Below, one piece after another: positions 25,009 through 32,864 of a stretch of 64,000 nucleotides of DNA. Each line of letters opens with the position of its first letter. Position 1 is the stretch's first letter. Position numbers and translations under genes: made by a program. Under the pieces are notes generated by a model, which made no database searches, was not told the DNA's origin, and saw nothing but the letters and a program-made list of their open reading frames with translations. This DNA is from a virus: IMG/VR virus record IMGVR_UViG_3300044695_004134, positions 102,194-166,193 of that record; one strand, 5' to 3'.

Positions 25009-27531
25009 TTAATCGAATAGTGAGTTTGTTCGTTCCGTTGTCCAGTCCATACAATCAAGAATGACTTTAATTGGCTCTAGAAATGTTTTGTCAAATTGCA
25101 TATTGTAATCGATGCAATCTTGAAGACCAAATTCAGGAGGTAATCTTCCTGGAAATGATACTACATTTTCTTTGAATGTGTTTGGTGTTTTTAGGTAAGT
25201 GAATTTAATTTTCTCACCTTCTTGAATCAACGGATACTTCTTAGATAGACCTTTTTCTTCAAGGTACTTATTATATAGCAATGCACCTCTCACATGAATT
25301 GGTGTACCTTTTGAATATATGGTAGTCTTGTTTCCATACTCTTTCAAACCATTGATACCACGTGGAAAAGAAATATCTTCCACATTCAACTTTTTGAATT
25401 CAGTTCGGAAAGTATCGATGAATTTGTGCATGTCAGATTCGGTACCCTTCATCATAATCTGAAGTGCTTGTTTCATCTTCTCACGCACAGGTGCGGGTGT
25501 GGAAGACTTAATCATTTCAAGACCCATGACCTTCATGTCTGGTTCGGTATACTGAACACCTTCATTGTTATACACGTGCATGATATAACGTTTCTTTGCA
25601 GTCCAGATACCTTTGTCAGCCAATGCTTCACGTTTCATTTGCATCTTTTGGTCATAAGCATGAACATATTCTGCCAATTCACCATATGATTTATCAATGA
25701 AAGGTTGTATCTTTTCTTCACAGATTTTATCCATAAAAGAAATGACTTTATTCTTATCAGAAGTGTCTTTAATAAACTTGTCAACCAATTCACCGAGACG
25801 GAGATAAATCGAATCTGTATCAGACGCAATCACATAATCTTTATTGGTCTTCAACAAAGAGTTCATGTACCCGTTAATTTTAGATTCTATCCAACGAATA
25901 CTGAATTGGCCAGCAGTGGTGACACCCAAGGCCATACGTAAATCATAAAACCGAAAATATTGGGAGCCCAAAGCACCATAAGCAGAATTGAGAGAGACTT
26001 TTTTAGCGAGTTGTAGGTTGTTGTATCTGGCGATACGTTTCTCAATGTCATATTTCTTAGTATCATCTTTTTCAGCCTCATAGTCTTTCTTAGCTTGAAT
26101 CATCATCTTTTTAAACTTCTTACGATCCTCATACATGTCTTCCATCATTTTAGGTAAGAAGCCTTGTATATCGGTACGGAAGAATTGACCATTTGGAGTG
26201 ATTGTCACATTTTCGAGAGCAGACAAGTCAAGTTCTTTTTTCAGAAGTTTGTCAACAGTGACACCTTGCGAGAGAACGTCACGCATTTCTGGTGTGTAAT
26301 TTGCAGGATCAATGAGAGTTTCAGGTGAGATATTATATTGCATCATCAAGTGTGGATACAATGAGTTCAAGTCGAATGATGCGACCCAATTGTGTAGACC
26401 AACTTGTGGTTCTTTTACAAAAGCACCTTCAAACGCTTCGCTCTTTTCTTTGATAACACGTGGAGGAACCACGATGTTTTGATTCATCAAGTTGTTGTAA
26501 GTCAGAGCATCCCACATGCGTGTCTGTGCAAACACATCATCATAGTTGGTCTTCGTATCATAAGCCAGAGTAAGAGCGAGTTCAATCAACTTGAGTTTAT
26601 CTTCAAGTTTGAGAATCAAGTCAACGTCTTTGATGTTGTATTCAATAAAGAGTTGGTAATTCAAACGATAAAGTTGATGGAGGTTTTCATATTCTTCGTA
26701 TGAGATTTTACCTTCGCCGAGTTCAAATTGTGCGATTGCATCAAGACGATAGGATTCCTGTGACTTGCCGTTCGGTGAATACCATTTATACAGTTCAAGA
26801 TAATCGAGGTCACCGACACCAACAAGTTCATACACCGTCATTTTACGGTTCATAACAAATGCTTGGCGTTCAGAGATGATGTTCCACGGAGACAACTTCT
26901 TAGCCTCATCTTCACCGAGAACCTTACGCATACGATTTACAAGATATGGTACGTCAAAGAACTTGGTGTTCCAGCCAGTGAGTGCATCAGGACATTTCTC
27001 TTGCCAGAGTTTAAGGAAGAACTTGAGCAAGTGATATTCGTCTTTGCACTTCATGTAACGTTCTGTACCCTTAACTTCATAGTCACCGCATCCGAAAACG
27101 AACATATGCCCACCGATAAATCGGAGAGCAATAGCAGTAACTGGTTCATTGGCAAGATATGGATCAGGGAAGCCGTTCTCTGATCCAACCTCAATATCGA
27201 CAATTGCAATAGAGACTTTATCAAAGTCCCAATCAATCATTTCTTTGTGTTGTTCACCGATGAATGCGTATTCAAAACGATTCTGACCATAGATGGTTTT
27301 ACCCGAGACACCTTCGAACTGACGTAGGTAATCACGTGCTTCACGCATCGTGCCAAATTTATGTGGTTGAAGATACACACCATCTAGTGATGTGTAATTT
27401 GTAACCTTGCTTGACTTTTCGTATAGTGTCGGCTGGTATGGAATCTTTAGCTTTGTTCTTTTGCCGTCAGTAACGCCACGGTAAAGAATGTTGCTACCAA
27501 CAGCTTGTACGTTTGTATAGAAAAGAGCCAT
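25009..27531 (-). CDS. 43: Family B DNA polymerase (T4 gp43)
   Basis: The 840-aa polymerase has the 3'-5' exonuclease motifs (IAIVDIEVGSENGFPD, LTGWNTKFFDVPYL, YNIKDVDLI) and polymerase motifs (SFDLNSLYPHLM, KKVSLNSAYGALG, VIASDTDSIYLR). It is slightly shorter than T4 gp43 (898 aa). The C-terminus would bind the gp45 clamp. The gene stop lies 11 nt before uvsX and the start abuts the Sm-like gene. Confidence 0.97.
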   Translation of the reverse strand: MALFYTNVQAVGSNILYRGVTDGKRTKLKIPYQPTLYEKSSKVTNYTSLDGVYLQPHKFGTMREARDYLRQFEGVSGKTIYGQNRFEYAFIGEQHKEMIDWDFDKVSIAIVDIEVGSENGFPDPYLANEPVTAIALRFIGGHMFVFGCGDYEVKGTERYMKCKDEYHLLKFFLKLWQEKCPDALTGWNTKFFDVPYLVNRMRKVLGEDEAKKLSPWNIISERQAFVMNRKMTVYELVGVGDLDYLELYKWYSPNGKSQESYRLDAIAQFELGEGKISYEEYENLHQLYRLNYQLFIEYNIKDVDLILKLEDKLKLIELALTLAYDTKTNYDDVFAQTRMWDALTYNNLMNQNIVVPPRVIKEKSEAFEGAFVKEPQVGLHNWVASFDLNSLYPHLMMQYNISPETLIDPANYTPEMRDVLSQGVTVDKLLKKELDLSALENVTITPNGQFFRTDIQGFLPKMMEDMYEDRKKFKKMMIQAKKDYEAEKDDTKKYDIEKRIARYNNLQLAKKVSLNSAYGALGSQYFRFYDLRMALGVTTAGQFSIRWIESKINGYMNSLLKTNKDYVIASDTDSIYLRLGELVDKFIKDTSDKNKVISFMDKICEEKIQPFIDKSYGELAEYVHAYDQKMQMKREALADKGIWTAKKRYIMHVYNNEGVQYTEPDMKVMGLEMIKSSTPAPVREKMKQALQIMMKGTESDMHKFIDTFRTEFKKLNVEDISFPRGINGLKEYGNKTTIYSKGTPIHVRGALLYNKYLEEKGLSKKYPLIQEGEKIKFTYLKTPNTFKENVVSFPGRLPPEFGLQDCIDYNMQFDKTFLEPIKVILDCMDWTTERTNSLFD

Positions 27532-27845
27532 TAACCGGTGATGATTTGAGTTGGAGGAGTAATGATACCGGAGCCAAACATCTGATTGTAGTTGTCAGAA
27601 ATGTCCGATGCTGGTGTGTAATTATACACAACATGTAGTGGTTCCACAAGAACAATTTCACCTTGTTTTTGTTGGGAGAAAGTTGGAAAAGGAACAAAAC
27701 CCATTTGAGGCGCCGAGCCAGCAATTTTTGGTGGGACCATGCGTAGCTGTACGGGATTTTTAAGTTGCAATTGACCTTGTTGATTTACGGAAACATCGGC
27801 AATGACTTCCTCACCTGTGACCAATTTAATACCTTGAATATTCAT
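27531..27845 (-). CDS. Sm/LSm-like phage protein (paralog 1)
   Basis: The 104-aa protein starts NIQGIKLVTGEEVIADV, followed by KNPVQLRMVPP and EIVLVEPLHVVYNYTPASDI. The second copy at 57.7 kb has the same order (IKILRLKSGEDIITYL, REPMVVLL, IVTILEPTSEFSEY). This is the Sm-like fold described for a protein of putative cyanophage origin. RNA binding is plausible but unproven. The stop codon overlaps the polymerase start by one base. Confidence 0.65.
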   Translation of the reverse strand: MNIQGIKLVTGEEVIADVSVNQQGQLQLKNPVQLRMVPPKIAGSAPQMGFVPFPTFSQQKQGEIVLVEPLHVVYNYTPASDISDNYNQMFGSGIITPPTQIITG

Positions 27846-27847
27846 AA

Positions 27848-28417
27848 TTATACCTCTGTGTTGAAAAAGAATGTTTGGAATAATCGTCCATTATACAACG
27901 AATCACCAAAGCCTGGCAACATACTTCTGTGGTAATATTCACCACGGTACATTACCATTCTGTTAAAGATGTTTGATACCTGAACGATTGGTTCCCACTT
28001 ATCCAAATCGGTTATTTCTTCGGTGTTGTTGTTGTAATCAGTTGATGGTATTCCTGGATTGTACATCGAAATTTTAGACTCTTTATTTCGATAAATTGCA
28101 GTTCCGGCTTCAAGCGGTGCATCAGGTGTTAGGTATAAGACAGCCGCCCAATTCGTAGGGTCGTGGTGTATCCATGTGCTATCTTTGGAGGTTGTGTACT
28201 GAAATGCAGTATTGTATTCTTCCGGCCACCAAGATATTTTCTTATGTAAGATTGATTCAAATAAGGTTTTGGCATTTGTGTTGTGTTCACCTTTTAACAC
28301 ATCGGTTCTCATACCCGGATAATTACCAGAAATAGAAAATGGTAAAGATAGTGCGAAATCACGTACTTGTTCTGGATTACCATAAAAGTTATCAAAAATC
28401 ATAAGGTTCGGTAGCAT
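27848..28417 (-). CDS. 2OG-Fe(II) oxygenase-like protein (DUF6445 type)
   Basis: The protein begins MLPNLMIFDNFYGNPEQVRD, a common opening of phage dioxygenase-like proteins. STWIHHDPTNWAAVLYL provides an HxD pair, GEYYHRS a distal His, and NGRLFQTFFF an Arg, the usual iron and 2-oxoglutarate ligands. The substrate is unknown. An in-frame ATG at 28435 would add six residues; the 28417 start has AAAGG before it. It is transcribed away from the plus-strand operon. Confidence 0.65.
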   Translation of the reverse strand: MLPNLMIFDNFYGNPEQVRDFALSLPFSISGNYPGMRTDVLKGEHNTNAKTLFESILHKKISWWPEEYNTAFQYTTSKDSTWIHHDPTNWAAVLYLTPDAPLEAGTAIYRNKESKISMYNPGIPSTDYNNNTEEITDLDKWEPIVQVSNIFNRMVMYRGEYYHRSMLPGFGDSLYNGRLFQTFFFNTEV

Positions 28418-28432
28418 AAAGAAGCCTTTATT

Positions 28433-28440
28433 CATAAATA
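28433..28440 (+). promoter_or_regulatory. Late-type promoter box for the plus-strand operon (CATAAATA)
   Basis: On the plus strand CATAAATA matches the late consensus at seven of eight positions, about 60 nt upstream of the first plus-strand ATG at 28502. No sigma70-type -35/-10 pair is visible in this short divergent region, so late expression is the simplest reading. Confidence 0.4.
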
Positions 28441-28501
28441 TATGGAGTTATTAGATATTTTATCATATTTCGTTTAAGAAAACAACAGAATTGAGGTACA
28501 A

Positions 28502-29032
28502 ATGAAAAAATTTGTGTTGATTGTTTTATCATTTATATATCTTGGCATCGTAAATGCACAGACCATAACCACTGATTCCACCACTAAAAGTACGATAGAC
28601 TCCACAACGACTCTAAAGTCCCCACCTTCATCAGCTATTATTCCAGCCATGAACAACTCAAACACCGACCTATGTACAGTTGGTGTAGCAGGAGCAGTTC
28701 AAACACAGATTCTGGGTATTTCAGCAGGATCCACTATACGTGATATGAATTGTGAAAGACTAAAGTTATCCAAAACATTATATGACATGGGTATGAAAAT
28801 TGCGGCTGTATCCACTTTATGTCAAGATAAACGAGTTTTTGACGCCATGATGATGGCAGGTACTCCTTGTCCATATGATGGTCTGATTGGAGCAGAAGCT
28901 AAAGCACTTTGGAAAACAAATGCGGACAAACAACCTGGAACAGAAAATAAATCAGGAGAAATGAGTAATGAAACTAAGACATTGTTTGGTATTGGTGGCA
29001 TCCTTAGTTTATTGCTCCTACTCCTACTCTGA
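28502..29032 (+). CDS. Exported Thr/Ser-rich protein with C-terminal membrane anchor
   Basis: The 176-aa protein has a Sec signal peptide (MKKFVLIVLSFIYLGIVNAQ), a Thr/Ser-rich stretch (TTDSTTKSTIDSTTTLK), a central domain with four cysteines (DLCTV, MNCER, TLCQD, TPCPYD) and a C-terminal run of leucines (GIGGILSLLLLLLL). It would be periplasmic or surface facing and tail-anchored. No family recognised. It starts the plus-strand operon. Confidence 0.6.
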   Translation: MKKFVLIVLSFIYLGIVNAQTITTDSTTKSTIDSTTTLKSPPSSAIIPAMNNSNTDLCTVGVAGAVQTQILGISAGSTIRDMNCERLKLSKTLYDMGMKIAAVSTLCQDKRVFDAMMMAGTPCPYDGLIGAEAKALWKTNADKQPGTENKSGEMSNETKTLFGIGGILSLLLLLLL

Positions 29033-29804
29033 AAAAGTAAACGATATAAGTTCAAATGCGGCTATTAATGCCTTAAATTGGACTATGACGAATATTATAC
29101 CACAGTACACTGGTTTAACAGTCAATGCGGTTTCATATGAGTACACTGTTGTGAAAAAACAAAGTGACAGTATGATAGTGAATGTACAAAACAAAGACAC
29201 ACGTAGTGATTCATATATTTTCAGAAGCCGTGATGATTGGTCTGGACTGAGGGGAAATAGTATAACAAAGTTAGTTCCGGTTGCCAATATACCTGGTACA
29301 TATTGGGGACCAGGAGAGATAAGCGTGGAGGGTAATGGTGAGGTTAAAAATGCATCAGTAAAATATAAATATATGTATGATACTTGTGCAAATACTAAAA
29401 CCGATCCAAAGTGTCCCGGATATGTACCTCCTACGACCAAAGAAGTTATTGATCCAACGGATGATGATTTGATAAAGAAGACTTTAGCGGATAAAGTATA
29501 CAAAGAAGTTGAAAAGCAAGTTCAATTTGAAATGAGTGAAAAGAAGAAGAAAGAAGAAATTGTTAAGAAAATAATTAAGAATACTTTAATAAGTGAAAAG
29601 GATGCTCAACGACTTTTAGAATTTGAAATGATGAATAACATACCTGGTTATAATTTGTATACCGTGTCTATGCCAGGTGGTGTATATAATGATGTAATAA
29701 AATATCCTGAAAAATATTTACCTGATAACAGGCGTGCAAGAGGTTTGGGATTGGCTCAAGAGAGAATGCATAATACGATGGTAGATAGTCAGTATAATAA
29801 GTAA
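28968..29804 (+). CDS. Exported protein with coiled-coil C-terminal half, unknown
   Basis: The 278-aa product has a signal peptide ending near CSYSYSE, an N-terminal beta-rich domain (RSRDDWSGLRGNSITKLVPV), a CxxTKTDPKC pair and then a Lys/Glu-rich helix (QVQFEMSEKKKKEEIVKKI). The start at 28968 has GGAG upstream but overlaps the previous gene by 65 nt in another frame, so the start could also be later. Function unknown. Confidence 0.55.
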   Translation: MKLRHCLVLVASLVYCSYSYSEKVNDISSNAAINALNWTMTNIIPQYTGLTVNAVSYEYTVVKKQSDSMIVNVQNKDTRSDSYIFRSRDDWSGLRGNSITKLVPVANIPGTYWGPGEISVEGNGEVKNASVKYKYMYDTCANTKTDPKCPGYVPPTTKEVIDPTDDDLIKKTLADKVYKEVEKQVQFEMSEKKKKEEIVKKIIKNTLISEKDAQRLLEFEMMNNIPGYNLYTVSMPGGVYNDVIKYPEKYLPDNRRARGLGLAQERMHNTMVDSQYNK

Positions 29805-29821
29805 AACAAAAAGGGAAAAAT

Positions 29822-30319
29822 ATGATAAAAAAAATCATAGCAATTGGGTTAGCAATGGCTCCATTAATAGGAATGACTGAGAGTGCTATAATTACGGGCA
29901 CTATCACACCTAGATGCGTAATTTATACAGAAACGGCTGGTGTTTACGGCAACCCATCACCAGATGTTTTAAGCACAGCAACTGTTGATGGTGGGGTTCA
30001 ACCAATTATCAGATATGATGTACTCCAATCTGGTTTCTACAAGGCGGTAATCACAGTACCTAATTCGTTCTCATCATCACCTGCATTAACAGATAGTGTT
30101 AGATGGACTGGTTCTGTGGACGTAAGTAGAGTAACCGATGCCGCAATGTCCGCATATTCCACAAACAGGACTGTTTACAACAATACAACCGAAATTACTT
30201 TAAGTGTACCAGGAACAGTTTGGTTTAAAGCGGAATCTAAAGCAGAACATGGCTACAATAAAGCATTTCCAGCAGGAACATATAAGGCTATTGTAAACGC
30301 AGAGTGTATTGCGATATAA
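29822..30319 (+). CDS. Exported beta-rich protein, pilin-subunit-like in appearance
   Basis: The 165-aa protein has a signal peptide (MIKKIIAIGLAMAPLIGMTESA) and a mature part of about 143 residues rich in Thr, Ser, Val and Ala with two cysteines, TPRCVIY near the start and NAECIAI at the very end. That layout, one early and one terminal Cys in a beta sandwich, is like fimbrial-type subunits. No sequence family is recognised, so this is only a resemblance. Confidence 0.55.
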   Translation: MIKKIIAIGLAMAPLIGMTESAIITGTITPRCVIYTETAGVYGNPSPDVLSTATVDGGVQPIIRYDVLQSGFYKAVITVPNSFSSSPALTDSVRWTGSVDVSRVTDAAMSAYSTNRTVYNNTTEITLSVPGTVWFKAESKAEHGYNKAFPAGTYKAIVNAECIAI

Positions 30320-30325
30320 AATTAT

Positions 30326-30700
30326 ATGTTTCGTTATGTTCTTATATTATTAATTGGAATTTCTGGGCATGTAAATGCTCATCAATTCCTTCCAACGTAT
30401 CCAACGTTTGAATATTCTTTTGTTGAAGGTGTTGTACAAACAAAAATGCAACTCTTTAATAAAAGAAAAGAGATAGAATATTATGAATTGAGTGTGTATG
30501 ATGCAGATTGGAAACCACTTTCATATGCAACAGAAAGCAAGATTGTAAAAATACAATTTCTTCAAACTAAAGATGTTATCATTTACATTAAAAAAGAAGA
30601 TTTAAAAAGAATCAAGTACATTTGTTCCGAGTCTAAAATACAAAAAGACAACACTCAGAGCACTGTAATTTCTTCTAGGATCTGCTCAAAGATACAATGA
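30326..30700 (+). CDS. Exported beta-rich protein, periplasmic-chaperone-like in appearance
   Basis: The 124-aa protein has a signal peptide ending HVNAH. The mature part (PTYPTFEYSFVEGVVQTKMQ, LFNKRKEIEYYELSVYDADW) resembles the first Ig-like domain of fimbrial chaperones, where the protein binds a partner strand. It lacks the second domain. The resemblance and its neighbour suggest a pair, but function is not shown. Confidence 0.5.
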   Translation: MFRYVLILLIGISGHVNAHQFLPTYPTFEYSFVEGVVQTKMQLFNKRKEIEYYELSVYDADWKPLSYATESKIVKIQFLQTKDVIIYIKKEDLKRIKYICSESKIQKDNTQSTVISSRICSKIQ

Positions 30701-31107
30701 AATATTTGATTGGTCTACTTATATTACTGGTAACACAAAACAGTTTTGCTCAAGGAGCATTAAGTTTAGCATTACCTAGTGCTCCTGGTAGCTATCAATC
30801 GGATAGATTTAGGTCAGGTGAATTGGATTGTTCTATGGCTATAGGTTCGGGTACAAACGTAGAGTTTGGAGTTATTGGTGTTATAGGAAATAACACCAAT
30901 CCGTATCAAACAACTATAACAAATTCAATGAATCAGAATGCAAAAGATGTTGGTGTATATGGAAGAATAACCATACCAATTGGTGCACCAAAAGGACGAG
31001 TTGATTGTAATATTCTATATCAACTTGAATTGACTAAAAAGAGAATAGAAATCCAAAAATTGGAAAATGAATTAAATAACTTAAAAGCACTAAAGTTTGA
31101 AAAATGA
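30697..31107 (+). CDS. Exported protein with beta core and C-terminal coiled coil
   Basis: The 136-aa product has a signal peptide (MKYLIGLLILLVTQNSFAQ), a Gly/Ser/Asn-rich beta region with two cysteines (LDCSMAIG, VDCNILY) and a final heptad helix (LTKKRIEIQKLENELNNL). The pattern resembles small trimeric surface proteins, but no family is recognised. It overlaps both neighbours by 4 nt. Confidence 0.55.
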   Translation: MKYLIGLLILLVTQNSFAQGALSLALPSAPGSYQSDRFRSGELDCSMAIGSGTNVEFGVIGVIGNNTNPYQTTITNSMNQNAKDVGVYGRITIPIGAPKGRVDCNILYQLELTKKRIEIQKLENELNNLKALKFEK

Positions 31108-31337
31108 TTATTACACTCGATTTAACCTGGTTTTTTAATTTATTACCTTATTTTATTTTAGGTATTGGAATTGGTATTGCATCTTTTTATATTTTCTATG
31201 ACGACAATTCAATGTCTGAATTAGAACGTAAGAAGCATGATTTGGAAGTGAAAAAAGAATGGCTTCGTATGTTAGCCGAACAGAAAAAAGAAACTTCTAA
31301 ACAGCAAAGATGGAATAACTATGTCAGAAGAAATTAA
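31104..31337 (+). CDS. Small single-span membrane protein
   Basis: The 77-aa protein has one strong membrane helix (FFNLLPYFILGIGIGIASFY) and a charged cytoplasmic-type tail (SELERKKHDLEVKKEW). It overlaps the previous stop by 4 nt (ATGA) and the next gene by 17 nt, so it belongs to the same translation unit. Function unknown. Confidence 0.55.
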   Translation: MIITLDLTWFFNLLPYFILGIGIGIASFYIFYDDNSMSELERKKHDLEVKKEWLRMLAEQKKETSKQQRWNNYVRRN

Positions 31338-31941
31338 AAACGTTAACGCTAAGATTGACGAAGCAGAAGCGGCAATGAAAAAGTATGCCAGCAAAGATAC
31401 TGTTATCAGTATTGGTGGCTACGAATTTACACCAGCCAAACTAATGGTGGCGGCAACTATTGTAAGTTCTACATTAGGTGGATTGTATGGTGCTTTTGAA
31501 GTCTATAAGGACTATCAAAGCATGAAGAAAAAGATTGCTGAATACTCCGCACCAGATTTGTCGGAGTTTGATAAGCGTCTAGCCGTCATTGAAGAAAATT
31601 CTGGTAAGACCAGTGACTACACACGTGATATCAAAAATGATTTAAAGAATGATATCCGCCGTAATGAATCTGTGACTGAACAAGTTGAACGTTCAGTTAA
31701 AAATGCTCAACGTGAAACTGAATCTGAAATGCGTGAAATGCGTAAAGCAGTGAGGGAAGATTTGGAACGTGCTAGAACCGAGGCGACCACTATACGAAAA
31801 GATATGGAACAAACTCGAAAAGAAATAAACTCCGAGTTTACTTCCGCACGTAGGGAGATTAATCGAGAAGTTGAAACACTCAAGAGAGAAGTAGACAACA
31901 AGATACAGAAAGCAATTGACAATCCTTTAGCCGGCAAATGA
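31321..31941 (+). CDS. Membrane-anchored long coiled-coil protein
   Basis: The 206-aa protein has a short N-terminal helix, one hydrophobic segment (LMVAATIVSSTLGGLYGAF, about 37-55) and then a continuous coiled coil of about 140 residues rich in Arg and Glu (REMRKAVREDLERARTEATT). This looks like a rod that bridges a membrane and another structure. No enzyme motif is present. Confidence 0.55.
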   Translation: MSEEIKNVNAKIDEAEAAMKKYASKDTVISIGGYEFTPAKLMVAATIVSSTLGGLYGAFEVYKDYQSMKKKIAEYSAPDLSEFDKRLAVIEENSGKTSDYTRDIKNDLKNDIRRNESVTEQVERSVKNAQRETESEMREMRKAVREDLERARTEATTIRKDMEQTRKEINSEFTSARREINREVETLKREVDNKIQKAIDNPLAGK

Positions 31942-32117
31942 AATACTTAGTGCTACTGTTGTTGATGGTAATTATACCATCATCAGCGGCACGTTATGAA
32001 TGTATCCGTTGGACATGGACCGGTGATGTGTACAATCGAAAGGTTGTTTGTTTGGAATGGCGTCAAGAAGATTGTTCCAAACGACTACACAAACATATAT
32101 GTAAAGGAAACAAATAA
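31938..32117 (+). CDS. Tiny exported Cys-rich protein
   Basis: A 59-aa reading frame starts in an ATGA overlap with the previous gene and ends in a TAATG overlap with the next. It has a signal peptide (MKYLVLLLLMVIIPSSAA) and a mature domain of about 41 residues with four cysteines (YECIRW, VVCLEW, EDCSKR, HICKG) that could form two disulfides. The junctions on both sides support a real gene. Function unknown. Confidence 0.55.
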   Translation: MKYLVLLLLMVIIPSSAARYECIRWTWTGDVYNRKVVCLEWRQEDCSKRLHKHICKGNK

Positions 32118-32611
32118 TGATAGACCCGATAACCGCATTGGCCGGTATACAATCGGCTGTTGCATTAATTAAAAAAGTATCAAAAACTGTTGATGATGTT
32201 TCATCATTGGGTCCAGTTTTAGGTAAATATTTCGATGCTAAAAACAATGCATCAAAAGCTATGGTAACGGCTAAAAATAGTGGTAATAAATCTGCTATGG
32301 CTACAGCAATTGAAATAGAAATGGCTCTACATCAAACAGAACAGTTTGAAAGACAATTACAATTATTATTCATGCAAACAGGTAAGATAGATGTTTGGAA
32401 TAAAATAAAAGCACGTGCATCAGCAATGAATATAGAGTCTGCACACGATGCACGCCGTGAAAAAGAAGCCCAAGAAAGACAAAAAAAGAAAAATGAAGAA
32501 TTGGTGGAAATAATTTTTGCCAGCGTTTTTCTTATTGTTATTCTTATTGGCACATTTTGGGGACTTTACGAACTTATAACCTACTGTAGTCAAGTTCGTT
32601 GTGGTAAATAA
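32117..32611 (+). CDS. Helical membrane protein, unknown
   Basis: The 164-aa protein has a helical N-terminal domain (ITALAGIQSAVALIKKVSK), a Lys/Glu-rich helix (AQERQKKKNEELVEI) and a C-terminal membrane span (IIFASVFLIVILIGTFWGLY). It is the last gene of the plus-strand operon. Its stop is two bases from the CCA end of tRNA-Met on the opposite strand, and no terminator separates the converging units. Confidence 0.55.
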   Translation: MIDPITALAGIQSAVALIKKVSKTVDDVSSLGPVLGKYFDAKNNASKAMVTAKNSGNKSAMATAIEIEMALHQTEQFERQLQLLFMQTGKIDVWNKIKARASAMNIESAHDARREKEAQERQKKKNEELVEIIFASVFLIVILIGTFWGLYELITYCSQVRCGK

Positions 32612-32613
32612 AA

Positions 32614-32689
32614 TGGTGCTCCGACTAGGAATTGAACCTAGACTCAATGAATTATGAGTTCACTGCTTTACCATTAAGCTATCGGAGCA
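32614..32689 (-). tRNA. tRNA-Met (CAT)
   Basis: A full cloverleaf of 76 nt with encoded CCA is present. The anticodon loop CTCATAA gives CAT. T-loop TTCAATT and D-loop TAATGGTA are normal. It could be elongator Met or a lysidine-modified Ile tRNA. Confidence 0.9.
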
Positions 32690-32691
32690 TT

Positions 32692-32768
32692 TGGTACGGG
32701 TGGTGGGACTTGAACCCACAAAACCCGGATTTTAAGTCCGGTACGTATACCTATTCCATCACACCCGC
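32692..32768 (-). tRNA. tRNA-Leu (TAA), short variable arm
   Basis: The anticodon stem CCGGA/TCCGG encloses CTTAAAA. The D-loop GGAATAGGTATA is Leu-like. The variable region is only five bases (GTTTT), where bacterial tRNA-Leu usually has a long arm. CCA is encoded. Confidence 0.85.
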
Positions 32769-32770
32769 AT

Positions 32771-32843
32771 GTCCATTTTGAAACACACCATCTCTACTTA
32801 AAGTTTATCAGTAAACCGACACACGATATGTTTCAAAATGGAC
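32771..32843 (-). ncRNA. Long inverted-repeat RNA element F, core shared with element G
   Basis: Perfect 15-nt arms (32771-32785 and 32829-32843) close a hairpin around a 35-nt core at 32790-32824. The core is 30/35 identical to that of the element at 38257-38309, while the closing arms are unrelated in sequence. It follows the Ro60-like gene and precedes tRNA-Leu. It may be an excised structured RNA; function unknown. Confidence 0.55.
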
Positions 32844-32858
32844 ACCTTTCGGTGTCCA
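32841..32858 (-). terminator. Hairpin with GAAA loop after the Ro60-like gene
   Basis: GGACACC and GGTGTCC pair perfectly around GAAA, seven bases after the stop codon region, followed by ATTTTG. The U run is short, so it may be a weak terminator, a processing hairpin, or part of element F whose arm overlaps it. Confidence 0.35.
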
Positions 32859-32864
32859 AGCCCG

